From Bacteroidales bacterium (GTDB lineage Bacteria; Bacteroidota; Bacteroidia; Bacteroidales; DTU049), in contig JAOAAK010000005.1 of NCBI GenBank assembly GCA_026418905.1, positions 1-39,613 of the forward strand: a DNA stretch of 39,613 nt, written 5' to 3'. This document shows positions 34,767 to 39,613 of this stretch, one piece after another. Below the pieces are notes generated by a model. That model saw nothing but the letters and a program-made list of their open reading frames with translations. It was not told where the DNA came from and ran no database searches. The first letter of the stretch is position 1; each line of letters starts with the position of its first letter. The position numbers were made by a program, and so were the translations under genes.

Positions 34767-35778
34767 TTTGCGCACCAACTTTAATTTGTATGTTTAACAT
34801 TCCATTGCTATCGGTCTGCGAAGCAATATTTTTTTGAATAATATGAGGGATTTTTGGAACAGAGCCTTCCTTCCAAGGAGCAGATCCACCATAAATCCCC
34901 ACCTGAGTACCGTCATTTCCAAGCAAAACCGCAGGATTTTGCAGATGATAATTATACGAATAATCAAAAGTATTATTCGGGCAGTTAATAAAAATAGATG
35001 ACTGAGGATAATCATGATAATTACCTGAGCTAAAATTAGAGGTATAATCAGGTGTAGTAATAAATAAATTATTCAATATTTGATTGTTCTCACACTCTAA
35101 AAAACCTACCCCAACAGTTTCTGAAAAAAAGATGTTATTCCGTATTATGGAATAATCGGTATTGTAAATTGGTACCCCACCATACCACGACCAATAGGGA
35201 CTCCGTAAAAATATATTATTTGAAATTAGTGCATAATATCCATGATGAAAGCGATTTTGAAATATATTATTCCTAAAAACAAGGTGAGTTGTATTACTAA
35301 AATCTGCATTACTAAGTATAACATTTTGCTCTATAAGATTATACAAAGATGGATTTGATCTGTTTCCTGTAAAACTAATATTATTAAAAGCACATCTTCT
35401 TATGGTCACATAATCGACTTTATGACCAGGTGATGAATAGGAGATATTTCCATTGATATATAAACCTTCAAGATAGAGCGAATCAGCATCTGATTCTAGG
35501 ATCACATTTCCCTGAACAATGGATTGCCCTGTTGCTATAGTAGAATCGGGATGATGACCAGCTCCAAAAATAACCAGCTTTTTATTGATATTGACAAACC
35601 AGAAGAAACCTCCTGATAAATACAGGGTATCCCCATTTTGTGCTGACTGGTATGCGAGGGAGAAAGCATTGTTTCCTTTAAATACTTGCGAACTACCCTG
35701 GTGGTGCAAAACAACAATGCCCTGTGGCAAAAGAAAAATTCCCTTAAACAATAAAAGTAAGAATAATGCTTTTTTCAT
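34759..35778 (-). CDS. Exported right-handed parallel beta-helix protein
   Basis: 339 residues. A signal peptide (MKKALFLLLLFKGIFLLPQ) is followed by an N-terminal capping part with VFKGNNAFSLAYQSAQNGDTLYLSGG (quoted part is the usual start of a pectate-lyase-like helix) and about eight coils marked by repeated N-N-x-F/I-F motifs (FRNNIFQNR, ISNNIFLRS, IRNNIFFSET, ILNNLFITT). There is no T9SS domain at its C-terminus (ends QIKVGAQNE). No catalytic residues of a known polysaccharide lyase can be assigned. Its translation is coupled to the T9SS cargo gene, so both may act on the same outer surface target; that is inference. Confidence 0.85.
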   Translation of the reverse strand: MKKALFLLLLFKGIFLLPQGIVVLHHQGSSQVFKGNNAFSLAYQSAQNGDTLYLSGGFFWFVNINKKLVIFGAGHHPDSTIATGQSIVQGNVILESDADSLYLEGLYINGNISYSSPGHKVDYVTIRRCAFNNISFTGNRSNPSLYNLIEQNVILSNADFSNTTHLVFRNNIFQNRFHHGYYALISNNIFLRSPYWSWYGGVPIYNTDYSIIRNNIFFSETVGVGFLECENNQILNNLFITTPDYTSNFSSGNYHDYPQSSIFINCPNNTFDYSYNYHLQNPAVLLGNDGTQVGIYGGSAPWKEGSVPKIPHIIQKNIASQTDSNGMLNIQIKVGAQNE

Positions 35779-35797
35779 TTTTATAACTTTTATTTTT

Positions 35798-35805
35798 CAA
35801 ATATA
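35798..35805 (-). promoter_or_regulatory. Putative -7 box for the beta-helix/T9SS cargo pair
   Basis: TATATTTG on the minus strand matches TAnnTTTG and ends 19 nt before the ATG at 35778. The region upstream is almost pure A/T and shows no -33 TTTG. Confidence 0.45.
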
Positions 35806-36627
35806 ATAGGTATTTTTAATTAAAATAATATATTTTTTTTTAAAAATTAATTATGAAAAAAATAATATGTGAATTTAAATAAATAAGTGACGTACAAAAA
35901 TATTTTTTAGATGAAGAAAAGAAACATTAAATTCGCTAAATGTATTTGATAACGGTCAGCACGAAGCGATACGTTGAATAAGCAAGAGAAACCTTTATGG
36001 TGACAATGCAAGATGTAGTCACAATAATATATGACAAGCAGGTGTTTTTTCAAGTTCTTAGTATTCTGTTTCGTATTATATCTATGATTTTTACATAATT
36101 TTTTCAAAACAGACTTTTAAAAAGATGAGGTCTGTCATTATCTAAATATAAAATATCAAATCTATCAGTACAGTATAATGAATACAACAAAAAAAGGGTC
36201 TTTGACTTGACATGTAAAAGCAGTTATACATTAATTTATGGGCAAGAGAAAGACTATCAACAGGAATTAAGCAATTCGTTGATAAATAGAATATTTTACG
36301 AATACTAATAGGTATCGCAATTACATGAGATTTTGTATATCGATATGTAATAGCAAAGGGTATATTACTTTTGCATCATATTTAAGCTTCCTATTATGAA
36401 TACAAGCATTTTACTGATTTTCGCGAAATTTTTTGCAAATACTTGCAAGTTCGGTTTAATTTATAAAATGATATACTAATGAAAATTACCCTATTTGCAG
36501 TTAAATTGGCTAATTTCTTCCTTTTACCAGTAATGGATAAATTTAATAAATGGTCAATCATGAATAAGTTATTCAAAACACATATTAAGATTGCATTTCA
36601 CAAGTTAATTTAGTAATAATAAATACA
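35806..36627 (+). other. Gene-free, very AT-rich stretch
   Basis: About 820 bp with no gene I can support. The first 60-70 bases contain hardly any G or C. Short frames exist on both strands (for example minus 35907-36107 and 36394-36576) but have poor composition and no recognisable motifs. A plus-strand frame without an ATG runs about 60 codons to near 36310 (VFDLTCKSSYTLIYGQEK is part of it) and could be a decayed gene, or chance. No repeats, tRNA or hairpin terminator stand out. Confidence 0.6.
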
Positions 36628-36978
36628 ATGAATTTCCCAAAACTGAAGACTTATAAACGTGTCAAAGAAAACAAAAGATACATTATAAAAGACCTCGTGA
36701 TTATATCTCTTTTTAGCATTTTCCTGAGTACGATTTTATTTTTCATAAATGCTCTAATAGCTTTGGTTTTCTTCTTTTACATTTTCATATTATCCATTGT
36801 TATATACTTTTCATTTTACTATCCACTTCACCCAAGAAAATGCCCTAATTGCAAAAGAAAAATGTCACAATTTAATGACAACATTAATCCCATTACATAT
36901 TATTGTGAATTTTGTAAGGTAAAAATTGAGACAAATTTTACTACAAATAACCTCACAGACACAACAAATAGCATTTAG
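36628..36978 (+). CDS. Small membrane protein with C-terminal zinc ribbon, function unknown
   Basis: 116 residues. A basic N-terminus (KLKTYKRVKENKR) precedes two hydrophobic segments (about 22-42 and 44-65). A cytoplasmic-type zinc ribbon follows: CPNC (72-75) and CEFC (93-96), 17 residues apart. The tail is Thr/Asn-rich. I do not recognise the family. The regular hydrophobicity and the paired CxxC motifs make it very probably a real gene despite its isolation between two gene-free stretches. No Shine-Dalgarno or TAnnTTTG box is seen just upstream. Confidence 0.72.
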   Translation: MNFPKLKTYKRVKENKRYIIKDLVIISLFSIFLSTILFFINALIALVFFFYIFILSIVIYFSFYYPLHPRKCPNCKRKMSQFNDNINPITYYCEFCKVKIETNFTTNNLTDTTNSI

Positions 36979-37725
36979 AGCCATTAGCCAGGTTAAATTA
37001 ACTGGAATGTTAAAATGAACTGAAACACAAGTCTTTTAACATTTGTTTTAAGATGTATAGAATTTTTCAACTTTGTTAGCAAAATTATCCTTAGATATCA
37101 GGAAGAAACATCTAGGCTCCGGGAGTCAACCATAATTTTTCTGCAGTTAGAACTGAAACCAATTGTTTCATCAATTTGTTTGAACCGTCGGAGACCTAAA
37201 GGCCTCTAAATCTTATTTTCTCTTTGTAACGGCTTAAGTGTAAAATGGAACAAAGCTTGCCCAACTATGGAATGATTGTTTGCTTGTGGTGCTGCAACTA
37301 ATTCTCTAGTTAAATTTTCTTCCTCTCTTCGAAAACTTGTTTTGAATTTAACTCCAAAAATCCTATAGTTGCTTGTTTTTTAAAATTATTTTCTGCTCTT
37401 GTCGATTTTGGCTTCCAATCATACTGATGCGGAAGCATCGAATTTTAACTACCAACGATTAGCTACATACTGCAGTGGAGATTTCGAAGTTTTAAAACAC
37501 TGCTCGTGATTTAAAACGAGATGTTTCCATAGTTCTAAACGTTCATTTTAAACTGGTGCTCAATCCTTAGCCACATAAGTAGAAACAAGTTGGACGTGTT
37601 TTGAATTTTATCCTCTTTTTGAATTTGCCAGCAAAGAGATTCATCTCCAAGTAAAACACATCACACCAAACATATATTCACGTTTAATCAGAATTAATAG
37701 TGTTATGAATTAATTTAATGAATAA
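36979..37725 (+). other. Gene-free segment with coding-like composition and several inverted repeats
   Basis: About 750 bp without a usable ORF on either strand. By hand count, 37141-37620 is about 35% G+C, clearly above the AT-rich stretch before 36.6 kb and near that of the coding regions. A minus-strand frame without a start codon is open for 57 codons (37206-37379) and reads ELVAAPQANNHSIVGQALFH within it. Small perfect hairpins occur: GATGC-GGAA-GCATC (37426-37439) and CTCGT...ACGAG (37503-37520). It could be a decayed gene, a structured RNA, or an old mobile fragment. Confidence 0.6.
37010..37551. repeat. Nested inverted repeats bounding about 540 bp
   Basis: Three inverted pairs are nested in order: TTAAAATGAAC (37010-37020) with GTTCATTTTAA (37541-37551); GAAACATC (37105-37112) with GATGTTTC (37520-37527); and CTGCAGT (37141-37147) with ACTGCAG (37470-37476). 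In addition a 12-base direct repeat TGTTTTGAATTT occurs at 37338-37349 and 37597-37608. Each pair alone could be chance in AT-rich DNA; their nesting is what is notable. Confidence 0.45.
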
Positions 37726-39360
37726 TTAAGGCAGATATGATAATGCTCTCTCTGCAGCTTCTCTTACCGGATAATACAAAATTTCACGTCCCCAGTAATC
37801 CGTTTTATACCCAATGAAATTACCAAATTCATCATAAAGAGGAATTTTATCAGTAAAAGTATCGAAAAGATACAGATCTCTAAGTTTATCCTTAGCTTCT
37901 TTGATTACTAAAATACCACAAAGATTACAGGCTATAATTCGGACGTATGGGTTTGCATGAGAAAGTAAACCTACAATATCGGAATTAAACTTTGAAATTT
38001 TATATTCCGCTATAACATCGACAAACGGTGCTGATATTGAACTTGCATGGGGTTTTATGGCTTTTAATTGAGTTATTCCTTGCTTGAGTATATTCATTAT
38101 AGTTGCATCTTCTGCGGAAGAAATTTTACCCTTTTCTATACTCCATTTGACAAAATTATAAGTCATTTCAATAGATTTATTTTTGTAGTATTCAATGAAA
38201 ATATTAAATAATTTGTTTTCTTGGTCTTTTGTCACGTTTACTTTTTTCTCTTCAAGATCTCCTGGACTGGATAAAAAAACCGGGAAACTTTCTGGTGCTT
38301 TATTATATACCGCATTGAAAAATGGCTGAGCTTCATTCGGACCTAGTGCATATTTAAAATAAAATTCTCTTGTAACTTTATTTCCACTTGCGATTTGTCC
38401 TTCAAGAAACTTTTGGTATGGTTCAGCATGGAAAGGTGCTATCCCTTCATATAAACCTTCGATGAAGGTTTTTCGTTTGACGGATTTATCGATTGATGCA
38501 TCTGCATCATAAAGTGAACAAAATTTATTTTGAAAAGCAGGTTCCTCATAATAATAATACATAAATACCATAGGATTTTCTTTTCCAAATATTGCTCCCA
38601 TTTGCTTGCCGAGGATGTAAGAAACGCTTTTCCCACAAAGCCATTTTGCAAAAGCTTCGGCTCCTTTTTCGTTTGATGGCCAAGTCTTGACAATGGCACT
38701 AAACTCTTCAATTAACTTTGCACTTTGAGCTTCATTTATTTTATTTGCTATATTCTCATTACTGATAATTTCCGAAGCCTCGGAAAGATATTTATCTTGT
38801 TTTATAGGGGTTTCACTTGAGCTAATATTTTCATACATTTTTAATATCTCATATCCAGTTTTCGACACTTCAACCTTTTTATATTTCACAGGATCCCGAT
38901 AGGTTCCAATCACAATCTTCTCATCTAGGATTTTAAAAATAAATAAATTACCCCTGCTCCTTTGTTCTTCAACACAATCAATATCATAATAATCTCTCTG
39001 TATAGGAGATATAGGTTTATTATATGATTTTGCTGTTTTAGTGATAAGTTCCATGCAAATTTCCGTAATGATTTTTCCTGATTGATTGGTGTTTTTTACT
39101 GTATAAGCAGGTTTAATTTTCACGGTATAATATCCCTCATGTTCTGTTGTCAAATTATCTTTGTTAATAGTACAATAATATGCTGCTAAAAGCTTGTTAA
39201 ACTCAAGACCTGCTTCTTTAATCTTATTTGGGTCGTCATTTGGATCTAAGTTAAAGATAAGCTCTTTAACCTTTAGTGGATCAATTACTTGTTGAGCCAT
39301 AACATTCTTTTCTAAAAAGAATGTTATTAATGTGATTCCAAACAAAACTAAATTTCTCAT
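37726..39360 (-). CDS. Exported protein with HEAT-like C-terminus, function unknown
   Basis: 544 residues from the ATG at 39360, which gives a clean signal peptide (MRNLVLFGITLITFFLEKNVMAQQ). It is preceded by a GGAGGG eight bases upstream (39368-39373). The longer frame to 39426 would add a poor N-terminus and run past the promoter box. I do not recognise the family. The N-terminal part (about 25-200) is mixed; the middle (about 225-420) is helical. The C-terminus has HEAT-like helical pairs (SHANPYVRIIACNLCGILV, about 470-490) and ends YYPVREAAERALSYLP, with a 20-residue insert between the two. It has its own promoter and stands alone at the window's end. Confidence 0.78.
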   Translation of the reverse strand: MRNLVLFGITLITFFLEKNVMAQQVIDPLKVKELIFNLDPNDDPNKIKEAGLEFNKLLAAYYCTINKDNLTTEHEGYYTVKIKPAYTVKNTNQSGKIITEICMELITKTAKSYNKPISPIQRDYYDIDCVEEQRSRGNLFIFKILDEKIVIGTYRDPVKYKKVEVSKTGYEILKMYENISSSETPIKQDKYLSEASEIISNENIANKINEAQSAKLIEEFSAIVKTWPSNEKGAEAFAKWLCGKSVSYILGKQMGAIFGKENPMVFMYYYYEEPAFQNKFCSLYDADASIDKSVKRKTFIEGLYEGIAPFHAEPYQKFLEGQIASGNKVTREFYFKYALGPNEAQPFFNAVYNKAPESFPVFLSSPGDLEEKKVNVTKDQENKLFNIFIEYYKNKSIEMTYNFVKWSIEKGKISSAEDATIMNILKQGITQLKAIKPHASSISAPFVDVIAEYKISKFNSDIVGLLSHANPYVRIIACNLCGILVIKEAKDKLRDLYLFDTFTDKIPLYDEFGNFIGYKTDYWGREILYYPVREAAERALSYLP

Positions 39361-39396
39361 ACTTTTTCCCTCCATTGTTATTATTAAATGGTATTG

Positions 39397-39426
39397 CAAA
39401 ATTAATATTTTTTTATAAATTTTCAA
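39397..39426 (-). promoter_or_regulatory. Promoter of the 544-residue exported protein
   Basis: On the minus strand TTG (39426-39424) and TAATTTTG (39404-39397, exact TAnnTTTG) are 19 nt apart, the expected spacing. The start site would be near 39391, giving a leader of about 30 nt that carries the GGAGGG ribosome-binding site. Confidence 0.65.
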
Positions 39427-39613
39427 CTCCTAAATAATTTTTTTATATTAACCTAAAATCAAACAAATAAAAATGTTTATTCGTAAATTTTATTAAATAA
39501 AAAATATTTAATTTTTCACTAATGGCTAAATATCACAAATATAAAATTTAATAAATTTTTTCTTTTATCCAAAGCTTAATACAGTATTTTCCCAATATTT
39601 GTAATCGGAGGAT
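39427..39613 (+). other. AT-rich intergenic end of the window
   Basis: About 190 bp, very low in G+C, with no ORF, repeat or RNA signal that I can support. It probably carries the upstream region of a gene outside the window. Confidence 0.5.

Noticed and set aside
34767-34778. Longer T9SS cargo beginning at 34778
   Set aside because: The codon is TTG; the ATG at 34766 starts directly with a normal signal peptide.
35907-36107. Minus-strand ORF of 66 codons
   Set aside because: No domain, no promoter or ribosome site, odd composition; I could not link it to a transposase or any known family.
36394-36576. Minus-strand ORF of 60 codons
   Set aside because: Low-complexity translation of AT-rich DNA with no supporting signals.
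36991-37008. Imperfect palindrome CCAGGTTAAATTAACTGG as terminator or operator of the zinc-ribbon gene
   Set aside because: No T-run follows, the arms need a bulge, and AT-rich palindromes are common here; not enough to call a site.
36979-37725. Integron-type attC sites or a CRISPR array
   Set aside because: No GTTRRRY/RYYYAAC core pair, no regularly spaced repeats and no integrase or cas gene in the window.

Overview
The window is a contiguous stretch of an AT-rich chromosome from a Bacteroidota bacterium. This rests on several features together: an OmpA-family protein with the TPR / five PD40 repeats / regulatory domain / OmpA_C layout of PorE; a secreted repeat protein with a type IX secretion C-terminal domain; an S46 peptidase; PruA, NusA and IF-2 of the length and type found in that phylum; and promoter-like boxes of the form TAnnTTTG with few Shine-Dalgarno sequences. 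I cannot place it below phylum from the sequence alone. The futalosine-pathway enzyme MqnA and the pyrophosphate-type phosphofructokinase limit the options but do not settle the order.

Layout. 0-4.5 kb (+): the end of tadA, the PorE-like protein and an S46 dipeptidyl-peptidase. 4.6-6.7 kb (-): pruA followed by a gamma-carbonic-anhydrase-like protein. 6.8-13.7 kb (+): a tightly packed run ruvX-def-TPR lipoprotein-aroB-large exported protein-methyltransferase-mqnA, with mostly 4-nt ATGA overlaps. 13.7-17.9 kb (-): bcp-recA-TPR lipoprotein-PHP phosphatase-DMT transporter. 18.0-19.3 kb (-): two superoxide dismutases in tandem, one exported, ending in a strong terminator. 19.4-24.2 kb (-): rimP-nusA-infB. 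24.2 kb (-): tRNA-Gln(TTG) with its own promoter and terminator. 24.3-27.6 kb (-): Gfo/Idh oxidoreductase, a lipoprotein and a polyprenyl-phosphate sugar transferase. 27.7-30.4 kb (+): PPi-type phosphofructokinase and an M28 peptidase. 30.4-32.9 kb (-): isoaspartyl dipeptidase, an exported thioredoxin, a 66-residue membrane protein and a DUF3108 protein. 33.0-35.8 kb (-): a beta-helix protein and a T9SS cargo protein with overlapping ends.

35.8-39.6 kb is different in character. It is gene-poor and has only two unrecognised genes: a membrane zinc-ribbon protein of 116 residues and an exported 544-residue protein. They are separated by two gene-free stretches of about 820 and 750 bp. The first is very AT-rich. 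The second has coding-like base composition, no usable ORF, and several nested inverted repeats.

How the parts fit. Most of the window is housekeeping: translation, recombination, chorismate and menaquinone supply, oxidative defence and proline/glutamate metabolism. Alongside it is an envelope and secretion theme (PorE-like anchor, T9SS cargo, secreted peptidases, glycan initiation). I found no CRISPR array, no intact mobile element and no clear defence system. The best leads for something undescribed are the three-fold YW(F/Y)D...G-x-WS module in the T9SS cargo, the 878-residue exported protein in the aroB-mqnA run, the structured gene-free segment at 37.0-37.7 kb, and active-site substitutions in the S46 peptidase and the isoaspartyl dipeptidase.
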